A stretch of DNA of 5,148 nucleotides, from the NCBI GenBank assembly GCA_012800145.1, contig JAAZJW010000138.1:1-5148 (forward strand), read 5' to 3'. The first letter of the stretch is position 1. Every line of letters begins with the position of its first letter. Under the pieces are notes generated by a model, which had not been told where the DNA came from, did not search any database, and was given only the letters and a program-made list of their open reading frames with translations. The DNA is from Clostridiales bacterium (GTDB lineage: Bacteria > Bacillota > Clostridia > Peptostreptococcales > Natronincolaceae). This document shows positions 1 through 4,897 of the stretch, in pieces. The translations under genes and the position numbers were made by a program.

Positions 1-21
1 AAAGCATTATTGTAAAATATA

Positions 22-128
22 GATCCTTCGCGGGTCAAGCTAATCCTGTTCGTCTCAGGATGACAAAAATGTGGGGCTTTCATAGCAATGACAAAAAGCG
101 AGAAAAGTGCTTTTTCACACAGTCTGAC
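22..128 (+). repeat. Dispersed repeat, copy A, upstream of ywmB
   Basis: No gene is visible in the first 146 bases. The stretch carries blocks that recur in inverted orientation downstream of spoIID: GATCCTTCGCGGG (22-34; inverse at 3590-3602), CGTCTCAGGATGACA (51-65; inverse at 3560-3574), and a 31-base block at 98-128 that is an exact reverse complement of 3525-3555. Relative to the downstream copy, this copy carries extra sequence between the last two blocks (about 66-97). The 31-base block has a small palindrome at its centre (AAAAG TG CTTTT). Homology ends at 128, four bases before the ywmB Shine-Dalgarno sequence. Repeats built around a TCTCAGGATGACA / GCGAAGGATC core are common between genes in bacterial genomes; calling this one a MITE- or REP-like element is inference. 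Confidence 0.85.
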
Positions 129-131
129 ATT

Positions 132-138
132 AAGGAGG
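132..138 (+). promoter_or_regulatory. Ribosome binding site that fixes the ywmB start
   Basis: AAGGAGG lies 8 bases before the ATG at 147. The open frame extends upstream to an ATG at 60, but that start has no ribosome binding site and the extra 29 codons would be read from repeat DNA. The ATG at 147 is therefore the start. Confidence 0.9.
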
Positions 139-146
139 AATACATT

Positions 147-995
147 ATGAAAAGGCATTTTCTATTAGGACTTATTTTGATTTTGTTTATAAGTTTTTTA
201 TATAACACATCGGCGCAGGATACCAAAGGTTCGGATGTGCAAGAAAAAATGTTGCTTTTGGAGGCCTTGGAAACAGGCGGTTTTCGAATGGAAGAATTTA
301 ATATAAACATATCAACCTCTATTCCCAACACATTTTTAACCATTAAAGAAATAGAAACAATGCGGAAGGATATAATGGGAATTCTGGACGTAGACGAAAA
401 AGCCACGATTATTAACATGGACGAAATGCGCGATTCCTATCATCCCCATCATCAAAATTATTTTGAAGATTCATCTGATATGGGGGAAGAAACTGTTTTG
501 GAACAAAGAACAGAAGATGAAAATTATAATGAAATTATAACATTTATACCGAACGAAGACGGGAACATGACAGTAATAAAATTACTCAGTAGCCAAATAG
601 TGGAACAACCAGAGGCGCATATTATGGTTGACATCGTTCAAAATAAAGGATATAAAGAAATAGTAGGTATTTGTAATAAAGTGAAGGACTTGTTGAATAA
701 TTATCATAATGGGGTAGAAACCACCGTCAGCTTAACAGGAGTGCATTCAGGCAGACTCAGTAAAACAGAAGAAAAACAAAAACAGTCATCTATATTCAGA
801 TTTTTAAAAGCGAGAAAAATAGAGGTCCTGGAAGACGAGTTTTTTACCAGCATCACTGCCTACAGCCCCCTGATCGGTTCTCATATCAGATACGGGGGAA
901 AAAATGTGAATATCCAATTAGCTATGAGATACAGTGAATACGAGGACAAAACCTATTTATGGATAGCCACTCCTTTGATAACCACAACCTATTAA
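147..995 (+). CDS. ywmB: YwmB-family secreted/membrane-anchored protein of unknown function
   Basis: A 282-residue protein. The N-terminus (MKRHFLLGLILILFISFLYN) is a positively charged, hydrophobic signal peptide with a plausible cleavage site after TSA (residue 23); uncleaved anchoring is also possible. The rest is a mixed polar domain with an acidic, His-containing middle (about residues 92-125). Its size, signal sequence and position directly upstream of murA and spoIID fit the YwmB family, which is conserved in spore formers, adopts a TATA-box-binding-protein-like fold and has no firmly established role. Assignment rests on context and overall character more than on a diagnostic motif. 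The gene is followed by a 136-base gap to murA, so co-transcription is uncertain. Its upstream region is occupied by repeat DNA, and I see no clear promoter in the window. It likely acts outside the cytoplasmic membrane. Confidence 0.75.
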   Translation: MKRHFLLGLILILFISFLYNTSAQDTKGSDVQEKMLLLEALETGGFRMEEFNINISTSIPNTFLTIKEIETMRKDIMGILDVDEKATIINMDEMRDSYHPHHQNYFEDSSDMGEETVLEQRTEDENYNEIITFIPNEDGNMTVIKLLSSQIVEQPEAHIMVDIVQNKGYKEIVGICNKVKDLLNNYHNGVETTVSLTGVHSGRLSKTEEKQKQSSIFRFLKARKIEVLEDEFFTSITAYSPLIGSHIRYGGKNVNIQLAMRYSEYEDKTYLWIATPLITTTY

Positions 996-997
996 AT

Positions 998-1012
998 CGG
1001 AATCAATTTCCG
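998..1012 (+). other. Small hairpin just after ywmB
   Basis: CGGAA (998-1002) pairs with TTCCG (1008-1012) around a 5-base loop, starting 3 bases after the ywmB stop. No T-run follows, so it is not a convincing intrinsic terminator; it could stabilise the ywmB mRNA end. Confidence 0.35.
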
Positions 1013-1020
1013 GCACTCGG

Positions 1021-1071
1021 TTTCAGATTTTAATCTCTAAAAATTAGGAGAAATTGAAACTCCTTCTGAAA
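1021..1071 (+). other. Inverted-repeat leader between ywmB and murA
   Basis: TTTCAGA (1021-1027) is the exact complement of TCTGAAA (1065-1071). Immediately inside, AGGAG (1046-1050) pairs with CTCCT (1060-1064) around a 9-base loop, leaving 18 unpaired bases on the left side. A smaller inverted repeat, AGATTTTAATCT (1025-1036), competes with the outer stem. No run of T follows. It may be an mRNA leader structure or a protein-binding site; no known riboswitch class is recognised. Confidence 0.4.
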
Positions 1072-1083
1072 ATAATCTTAGTT

Positions 1084-1112
1084 TAGACAAGGATTTGATA
1101 TTTAACTAAAAA
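1084..1112 (+). promoter_or_regulatory. Weak candidate sigma-A promoter for murA
   Basis: TAGACA (1084-1089, 5 of 6 to TTGACA) is followed after 17 bases by TAAAAA (1107-1112, 4 of 6 to TATAAT). The spacing is right but the -10 is poor, in A+T-rich DNA where chance matches are frequent. A housekeeping promoter for murA here is biologically reasonable. Confidence 0.3.
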
Positions 1113-1119
1113 AGAAAGC

Positions 1120-1129
1120 GAGGAAGGAG
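1120..1129 (+). promoter_or_regulatory. Double ribosome binding site before the TTG start of murA
   Basis: The purine tract GAGGAAGGAG holds two possible Shine-Dalgarno cores. GAGGA (1120-1124) sits 7 bases before the TTG at 1132, a normal distance. The stronger AAGGAG (1124-1129) is only 2 bases away, too close for efficient initiation. The tract supports the TTG start because no in-frame ATG or GTG lies nearby that would keep the conserved N-terminus. Confidence 0.75.
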
Positions 1130-1131
1130 AA

Positions 1132-2385
1132 TTGCCCAAAATTATCGTTGAACAAAACGGACCGCTACAGGGGACAGTTTATGTGAACGGAGCCAAAAAT
1201 GCTGTTTTGCCCATATTAGCCGCAACCTTACTATCTACAGAAGGTTGCTGTGCTTTGGAAGGGGTCCCTGATTTAATTGATGTAGAAGTGATTTGCCAAG
1301 TATTAACGAGCCTTGGTGCAGATGTAAAACGTTCCGAAAGGGACAAGGTAGAAGTGTCTGCCCATTATATAGATGAAGTAGAAGCACCTTATGAATTAGT
1401 CCGAAAAATGAGGGCCTCTTTTTTAGTTATGGGGCCATTGTTAGCCAGAATGAGGAAGGCGAGGATCTCCATGCCAGGAGGATGCGCCATAGGCACGAGA
1501 CCCATAGATCTGCATCTGAAAGGCCTTAAGGCATTGGGTGCGGAAATCACATTGGGCCATGGTTTTGTGGAAGCATCGGCAGAAAAGTTAATCGGGAATA
1601 ATATATACTTAGATTTTCCAAGTGTAGGTGCAACGGAAAATATCATGATGGCCGCAGTGTTAGCCGAGGGACAAACATTTATTGAAAATGCGGCGGAGGA
1701 GCCGGAAATCATAGATCTGGCAAATTTCTTAAACAAGATGGGTGCAGATGTGAAAGGTGCGGGCACAGACACCATAAGGATCAACGGCGTGAAGGAACTA
1801 AAGGGAGCTTCCCACGTAGTTATACCCGATAGAATAGAAGCGGGTACTTATATGATTGCAGCCGCTGTTACCAAAGGAGATGTTTTGGTACGCAATGTGA
1901 TACCGGACCATTTGAGGCCTATTATTGCAAAACTCAGAGAATGTGAAACAGATGTGATTATAGAAAACAACAGTCTGAGGGTCATAGGGCGCGGCAGGCC
2001 CAAGGCTGTGGATATAAAGACCATGCCTTATCCCGGTTTCCCTACGGACATGCAATCCCAATTTATGGTTTTGATGAGTGTGGCGGAAGGCACGGGTATT
2101 GCCATAGAAACAGTGTTTGAAAACAGGTTTATGCACGTCAGTGAATTAAAAAGAATGGGCGCCGATATTAAAATAGAAGGGCGCAGCGCAATTATTGAAG
2201 GTAAAAATAATCTTTTGGGAGCACCTGTAAAGGCCACGGATTTAAGAGCAGGAGCAGCCCTAATCCTGGCAGGTCTGGTAGCGGATGGAACAACGGAAAT
2301 TACGGATGTTCATCACATCGACAGAGGATACGTAAACATAGAAGAAAAACTGAGATCCTTAGGAGCAAACATATACAGAAAATAA
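1132..2385 (+). CDS. murA: UDP-N-acetylglucosamine 1-carboxyvinyltransferase (MurA)
   Basis: This cytoplasmic enzyme transfers enolpyruvate from phosphoenolpyruvate to UDP-GlcNAc, the first committed step of peptidoglycan synthesis. At 417 residues it is the normal full length. Visible hallmarks are the substrate-binding GAKNA segment (Lys22, Asn23), the active-site loop [11 protein letters not shown] with catalytic Cys118, the PGFPTDMQ segment with Asp306 (equivalent to the proton-handling Asp305 of E. coli), DLRAGAAL (Arg372) and IDRGY near the C-terminus. Because the active-site residue is Cys and not Asp, the enzyme should be of the fosfomycin-sensitive type (inference). The start is TTG, read as Met; it keeps the conserved N-terminus beginning PKIIVE. 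Linkage to ywmB and spoIID matches the B. subtilis murAA paralogue, not murAB. spoIID follows after 66 bases, so transcription from murA could reach it. Confidence 0.98.
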   Translation: MPKIIVEQNGPLQGTVYVNGAKNAVLPILAATLLSTEGCCALEGVPDLIDVEVICQVLTSLGADVKRSERDKVEVSAHYIDEVEAPYELVRKMRASFLVMGPLLARMRKARISMPGGCAIGTRPIDLHLKGLKALGAEITLGHGFVEASAEKLIGNNIYLDFPSVGATENIMMAAVLAEGQTFIENAAEEPEIIDLANFLNKMGADVKGAGTDTIRINGVKELKGASHVVIPDRIEAGTYMIAAAVTKGDVLVRNVIPDHLRPIIAKLRECETDVIIENNSLRVIGRGRPKAVDIKTMPYPGFPTDMQSQFMVLMSVAEGTGIAIETVFENRFMHVSELKRMGADIKIEGRSAIIEGKNNLLGAPVKATDLRAGAALILAGLVADGTTEITDVHHIDRGYVNIEEKLRSLGANIYRK

Positions 2386-2399
2386 AATTTTAATTCTAA

Positions 2400-2460
2400 C
2401 CCCCTAATTTGTCACATATATCTTGTATTAAAGAACAAGGAGCTGTGACAAATGAGGGGG
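2400..2460 (+). promoter_or_regulatory. Inverted repeat enclosing the spoIID ribosome binding site and start codon
   Basis: The left arm 2400-2416 pairs with the right arm 2444-2460 over 17 positions with one mismatch (A2406 opposite G2454). The right arm contains the spoIID start codon (ATG 2452-2454) and the next two codons, and its five G pair with the five C at 2400-2404. The 27-base loop holds the Shine-Dalgarno sequence AAGGAG (2437-2442, 9 bases before the ATG). In an mRNA that enters from murA the hairpin should block initiation; an mRNA starting inside the gap would lack the left arm. A DNA-level operator is an alternative. spoIID is a sigma-E gene in known spore formers, but I see no convincing sigma-E promoter here; the best -10-like string is CATATATC (2415-2422) without a good -35. 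Confidence 0.8.
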
Positions 2461-3456
2461 ATTTTTCTTACGATTATTTTCCTGACAATCGTTGTTTTTC
2501 TTATACCTTTATTTATATTAAAGGACTGCCACATGTCCATTCCCGGCAGGAACATGTTAAAACCACAGACCATCGAATCAGACTTGTCTATAATAGTATT
2601 TAACCATGATACAAAAGAAAACATGCAGTTAGAATTAGAAGACTATATTGTGGGAGTCGTAGCCGCAGAAGCACCTGCCGCTTTTGAAATGGAGGCCTTA
2701 AAAGCCCAGGCGGTAGCAGCCAGAACCTACGCACTCTGGAGAAGGTCTGTGTATGGGGACGGCGGTTGCCCCGAACATCTGGGCGCAATCGTATGTACCA
2801 GCCACCTTCACTGTCAGGCATGGCTTTCCATGGAAGAACTGGAAGAAAGACACGGCAAGAAGTGGATGAAGAAGTATTTACCCCGAATTGAAGAAGCGGT
2901 AGCATCCACCAGAGGTGTTATTATGACATACAACATGCAACTGATAGAACCTTTATATCATTCTACCAGCGGAGGCATTACGGAAAATTCAGAAGACGTG
3001 TTTGCAAGGAGTGTACCCTATCTGCGCAGCGTATCGAGTCCCTATGAAGAAGATTCTCCCGCATTTGTAGACAGTTATAAAATCACCGTAAAGGACTTCG
3101 TGGCCAAGATTAAGGGAAGATATAAGGATTTTAAAATAGATACGAAAAAAGTTGCCTCGGAAATAAACATATTAGAAAGAAGCAAAGGTGGCAATGTGAA
3201 AAGAATAAAAATAGGTAATAAAGAATTAACAGGGGGAGAAATCAGGGAACTGTTTGAACTCAGATCCGCCGACTTCTCGATAGAAGTTAAAGGCAAAGAT
3301 ATGTGCTTTACAACCAAAGGCTATGGGCACGGAGTAGGCATGAGTCAGTGGGGCGCCAACGGAATGGCAAAACAAGGCAGTACATTCACCGAAATCCTAA
3401 AACATTACTACCAAGGGGTTAGCCTTAGTGTCCTAAAAAGTCATAGAGACAACTAG
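2452..3456 (+). CDS. spoIID: Stage II sporulation protein D, septal peptidoglycan lytic transglycosylase
   Basis: SpoIID is made in the mother cell, sits in its membrane facing the septum and cuts glycan strands, working with SpoIIM and SpoIIP to drive engulfment of the forespore. The 334-residue protein has one N-terminal membrane segment (about residues 4-23). The SpoIID domain starts with LEDYIVGVVAAEAPAAFE, in which Glu73 matches the catalytic Glu (Glu88 in B. subtilis), followed by ALKAQAVAARTYAL. CTSHLHC (115-121) gives a Cys-x5-Cys pair with two His, matching the zinc site of the family. HSTSGGITENSEDVF (170-184) and GYGHGVGMSQWGANGMA (290-306) are the other conserved blocks. The ATG has AAGGAG 9 bases upstream. 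It follows murA closely and is followed by repeat DNA. All key residues are present, so activity is expected. Confidence 0.97.
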   Translation: MRGIFLTIIFLTIVVFLIPLFILKDCHMSIPGRNMLKPQTIESDLSIIVFNHDTKENMQLELEDYIVGVVAAEAPAAFEMEALKAQAVAARTYALWRRSVYGDGGCPEHLGAIVCTSHLHCQAWLSMEELEERHGKKWMKKYLPRIEEAVASTRGVIMTYNMQLIEPLYHSTSGGITENSEDVFARSVPYLRSVSSPYEEDSPAFVDSYKITVKDFVAKIKGRYKDFKIDTKKVASEINILERSKGGNVKRIKIGNKELTGGEIRELFELRSADFSIEVKGKDMCFTTKGYGHGVGMSQWGANGMAKQGSTFTEILKHYYQGVSLSVLKSHRDN

Positions 3457-3479
3457 GTGGTCAGTGGGGACACAGCGGG

Positions 3480-3527
3480 GACGGTTTTTCTCGTGTTGTG
3501 TCTTTCCAACAACACAAAAGAACCGTC
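3480..3527. repeat. Hairpin inside the left arm of the palindromic element
   Basis: GACGGTT (3480-3486) pairs with AACCGTC (3521-3527) and GTGTTGT (3493-3499) with ACAACAC (3509-3515). Between them is a partly paired internal loop (TTTCTC against AAAAG), and the end loop has 9 bases. Nearly all of it (3485-3526) is absent from the matching right arm of the larger palindrome. It is the first strong structure after spoIID and could protect or end the mRNA, but no T-run follows. Confidence 0.7.
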
Positions 3528-3602
3528 AGACTGTGTGAAAAAGCACTTTTCTCGCTTATTGTCATCCTGAGACGTACAGAATAAACCCGCCCGCGAAGGA
3601 TC
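3525..3602 (-). repeat. Dispersed repeat, copy B (inverted relative to copy A)
   Basis: The complement of this segment carries the same three blocks as 22-128 in the same order: GATCCTTCGCGGG (3590-3602), CGTCTCAGGATGACA (3560-3574) and the 31-base block (3525-3555, exact). It lacks the extra bases found at about 66-97 of copy A. It also forms part of the left arm of the larger palindrome. Confidence 0.85.
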
Positions 3603-3636
3603 CCCAAAGGCGAGATTCTTCGTAAGTACCGTTTTA

Positions 3637-3676
3637 TGACCTAACCAAATTTGTAAAACAAATTAATGGTAGGTCA
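3637..3676. repeat. Central hairpin 1 of the repeat element
   Basis: TGACCTA (3637-3643) pairs with TAGGTCA (3670-3676), and AATTTGT (3648-3654) with ACAAATT (3658-3664) around a 3-base loop. Three further pairs lie between them with small bulges, giving about 17 pairs in all. Confidence 0.65.
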
Positions 3677-3684
3677 AACGCAAT

Positions 3685-3733
3685 GAACATCAAATTTGCA
3701 CGACCAAAGGAAGTGTACAAATTTGCAATGTTC
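3685..3733. repeat. Central hairpin 2 of the repeat element
   Basis: GAACAT (3685-3690) pairs with ATGTTC (3728-3733), CAAATTTG (3691-3698) with CAAATTTG (3718-3725), and CAC (3699-3701) with GTG (3713-3715). Two-base bulges on the right side separate the segments, and the loop has 11 bases. A further small stem, GACTG (3734-3738) with CAGTC (3749-3753), follows directly. Confidence 0.65.
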
Positions 3734-3750
3734 GACTGCAAATACTGCCA

Positions 3751-3822
3751 GTCTCAGAATGACATAAAGCTGAAATCTAGGATGACATTTTTCACACAGC
3801 CTGCCGTCCCCGCTGTGTCCCT
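3751..3822 (+). repeat. Diverged repeat copy C, right arm of the palindrome
   Basis: It runs in the same orientation as copy A. GTCTCAGAATGACA (3751-3764) matches 52-65 with one difference, and TTTTTCACACAGCCTG (3789-3804) matches the end of the 31-base block (111-126) with one difference. The middle part is shorter and diverged. It then continues into CCGTCCCCGCTGTGTCCC (3805-3822), which copy A lacks. Confidence 0.7.
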
Positions 3823-3849
3823 CTACCATCAACATTTTTATCTTTACCT

Positions 3850-3878
3850 GTATAGAACCCTCCTAAGTGGCAATAATA
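3850..3878 (+). promoter_or_regulatory. Predicted sigma-F (or sigma-G) forespore promoter of spoIIQ
   Basis: The -35 GTATA (3850-3854) fits the forespore consensus GYWTA. After 14 bases, GGCAATAATA (3869-3878) matches every defined position of the sigma-F -10 consensus GGNRANAMTR. Transcription would start near 3885, leaving a leader of about 48 bases that includes the AGGAGG at 3919. spoIIQ is a known sigma-F gene in B. subtilis and C. difficile, so the match sits where it is expected. Confidence 0.75.
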
Positions 3879-3904
3879 AAGCAAGAGACGCAATCTCGCT
3901 TTAT
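3876..3904 (+). promoter_or_regulatory. Inverted repeat over the predicted spoIIQ transcription start
   Basis: ATAAAGC (3876-3882) pairs with GCTTTAT (3898-3904) and GAGA (3885-3888) with TCTC (3894-3897), with a 2-base A bulge and a 5-base loop. CAATA (3871-3875) can further pair with TATTG (3910-3914), five bases before the ribosome binding site. The left arm overlaps the -10 element and the expected start site, so a promoter-initiated mRNA would hold little of it. It could be an operator or a structure specific to read-through mRNA. Confidence 0.55.
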
Positions 3905-3918
3905 CAATATATTGTATT

Positions 3919-3924
3919 AGGAGG
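3919..3924 (+). promoter_or_regulatory. Ribosome binding site that fixes the spoIIQ start
   Basis: AGGAGG lies 8 bases before the ATG at 3933. An in-frame GTG at 3924 overlaps the Shine-Dalgarno sequence itself and cannot use it, so the ATG at 3933 is the start. Confidence 0.92.
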
Positions 3925-3932
3925 TGAATTTA

Positions 3933-4814
3933 ATGTCGCCAAAGAAAAATAACAACGACGGTGAGGATAACAAAGATAAAAAATTATTCGATCGGATCAA
4001 GGACAGACAGGGATTTTATACTATTTTAATACTATGCATAGTCATTATTACAGCAACAGCCCTTTGGGTTGATAACCAACAAGGAGATCCTTTCATAAGT
4101 GAAGGTCCCACCAATCCCTTCGGAGAGGATGAACAACCTGAAATCACCTTAGTGGAAGATGATGAAAAAGACACGGATAAAACACAGGAAACAGGTAAAA
4201 TAGGCGAAGGGAAACCTGCAGACGGCAAGGTTACGGACTCAAAGAAAAAACCACAGGAAAAAGGAAATGAAAATACCGTAGAAAAAGACAGCAAGACTGA
4301 GAAAACAAAAAAATCATCTGCAGAAAAATATAATGAAATAGAAGAAACAATGGCAACCTTCGATCCTGAAGACATGGAAGAAGTTCTAATCACCGAAACC
4401 ATGGCGGTACCGGTAACAGGCAAATTAACGTTACCTTTTGCCGAAGACCATCTGGTATATCACAAGACTCTCGACCAATGGAGTACTCACAAAGGAATAG
4501 ATATAAAGGCAGAGGAAGGTGCCCCGGTAAAGGCGGCACTGGACGGCGAAGTGGTGGAGGTTATCAATGATACCATCATGGGAATCACTATTGTAATCAG
4601 ACATGACAGCGAATTATCAACCATATACAGCAACCTTTCCACAGATGCAATGGTGGAAGTAGGGGAACAGGTTAAAAAAGGACAAACTATCAGCGGGGTA
4701 GGCAAAACAGCATCCAATAAGACGTTAGAAGGTCCTTTATTACATTTTCAGGTACTCAGGGGTGACAAATTTGTGAACCCTGAATTGTATTTAGGGAAGA
4801 TTTCGGAATCTTAA
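3933..4814 (+). CDS. spoIIQ: SpoIIQ-like forespore membrane protein with LytM/M23 domain
   Basis: SpoIIQ is made in the forespore; its extracellular LytM domain binds SpoIIIAH of the mother cell across the intermembrane space, holding the engulfing membrane and forming part of the feeding-tube channel. The 293-residue protein has a charged cytoplasmic N-terminus, one membrane segment (about 28-46), a long Lys/Glu/Asp-rich low-complexity linker (about 50-157) and a C-terminal M23 fold (about 160-286). Motif HKGID gives zinc ligands His186 and Asp190, and LLHFQV gives the third, His271. The two catalytic His of active M23 peptidases are replaced: YSNL (Asn234) stands for YxHL, and Leu269 replaces the first His of HxH. 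Zinc binding without hydrolysis is inferred. Position between spoIID and spoIIID and a sigma-F type promoter support the name; a general M23 protein is the alternative. Confidence 0.9.
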   Translation: MSPKKNNNDGEDNKDKKLFDRIKDRQGFYTILILCIVIITATALWVDNQQGDPFISEGPTNPFGEDEQPEITLVEDDEKDTDKTQETGKIGEGKPADGKVTDSKKKPQEKGNENTVEKDSKTEKTKKSSAEKYNEIEETMATFDPEDMEEVLITETMAVPVTGKLTLPFAEDHLVYHKTLDQWSTHKGIDIKAEEGAPVKAALDGEVVEVINDTIMGITIVIRHDSELSTIYSNLSTDAMVEVGEQVKKGQTISGVGKTASNKTLEGPLLHFQVLRGDKFVNPELYLGKISES

Positions 4815-4845
4815 CCCCAAGAATTTAACAAAATAATTCTAAAAT

Positions 4846-4896
4846 GCTAATCCCTCTCATATTATAGACTAGATGCTACAATAGAGGGGGGTTAGC
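4846..4896 (+). promoter_or_regulatory. Long hairpin burying the spoIIID ribosome binding site
   Basis: The arm 4846-4858 pairs with 4884-4896 over 13 positions (11 Watson-Crick, two G-U). After one bulged A (4859) come four pairs (4860-4863 with 4880-4883), one mismatch and three more pairs (4865-4867 with 4876-4878), leaving an 8-base loop. The only Shine-Dalgarno-like sequence, GAGGGGGG (4884-4891, 6 bases before the ATG), lies wholly in the right arm, and the stem ends two bases before the start codon. mRNA reading through from spoIIQ should therefore be poorly translated for spoIIID. No T-run follows, so it is not an ordinary terminator. Confidence 0.8.
4857..4882 (+). promoter_or_regulatory. 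Possible sigma-E promoter for spoIIID, with short spacing
   Basis: TCATATT (4857-4863) fits the sigma-E -35 consensus KMATATT exactly, and GCTACAAT (4875-4882) shares 6 of 8 positions with the -10 consensus CATACAMT. The spacer is only 11 bases where about 13-14 is usual, and the implied start near 4889 would leave a leader of under 10 bases and cut into the ribosome binding site. TGCTACAAT also resembles an extended sigma-A -10. spoIIID is a sigma-E gene in known spore formers. Confidence 0.35.
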
Positions 4897-4897
4897 C

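Larger units (their letters stand above)
3457..3830. repeat. Nested palindromic repeat element between spoIID and spoIIQ
   Basis: This gene-free stretch begins right after the spoIID stop and forms one large imperfect palindrome. The outer ends match: GGGACACAGCGGGGACGG (3467-3484) is the exact complement of 3805-3822. The next block, CAGACTGTGTGAAAAA (3527-3542), matches the complement of 3789-3804 with one difference, and TGTCATCCTGAGAC (3560-3573) corresponds to the complement of GTCTCAGAATGACA (3751-3764) with one difference. The left arm carries 42 extra bases (3485-3526) that form a hairpin missing from the right arm. The centre holds further hairpins. No protein-coding sequence or transposase is visible. 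It looks like a non-autonomous MITE-like element or several nested repeats; I found no clear target-site duplication. Confidence 0.8.

Noticed and set aside
60..146. Upstream extension of ywmB to the ATG at 60
   Set aside because: The extra residues come from repeat DNA, would bury the signal peptide, and the strong Shine-Dalgarno sequence serves the ATG at 147.
1389..2237. Several - strand open frames within murA
   Set aside because: They are shadows of a full-length conserved gene, with no ribosome binding sites or family features. The same holds for - strand frames within ywmB, spoIID and spoIIQ.
2385..2440. Sigma-E promoter of spoIID
   Set aside because: Expected from biology, but no -35/-10 pair with acceptable match and spacing could be found, so no promoter feature is given.
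2409..2603. 64-codon + strand frame overlapping the spoIID start
   Set aside because: No in-frame ribosome binding site, and it overlaps the well-supported spoIID gene and its inverted repeat in another frame.
3480..3560. Intrinsic terminator for spoIID
   Set aside because: The hairpin is strong, but it is followed by AGACTGTGTGAAAAAG and not a run of T. It may stabilise or pause the mRNA, but a terminator call is not supported.
3457..3830. CRISPR array or insertion sequence
   Set aside because: The repeats are inverted and nested, not direct and evenly spaced, and there is no transposase frame.
3683..3952. Open frame of 89 codons between spoIID and spoIIQ
   Set aside because: It lies mostly within the palindromic repeat, has no ribosome binding site, no recognisable domain, and runs into the start of spoIIQ in another frame.
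4820..4840. Terminator after spoIIQ (AGAATT with AATTCT)
   Set aside because: The six-pair A+T stem with a 9-base loop is too weak, and no T-run follows.
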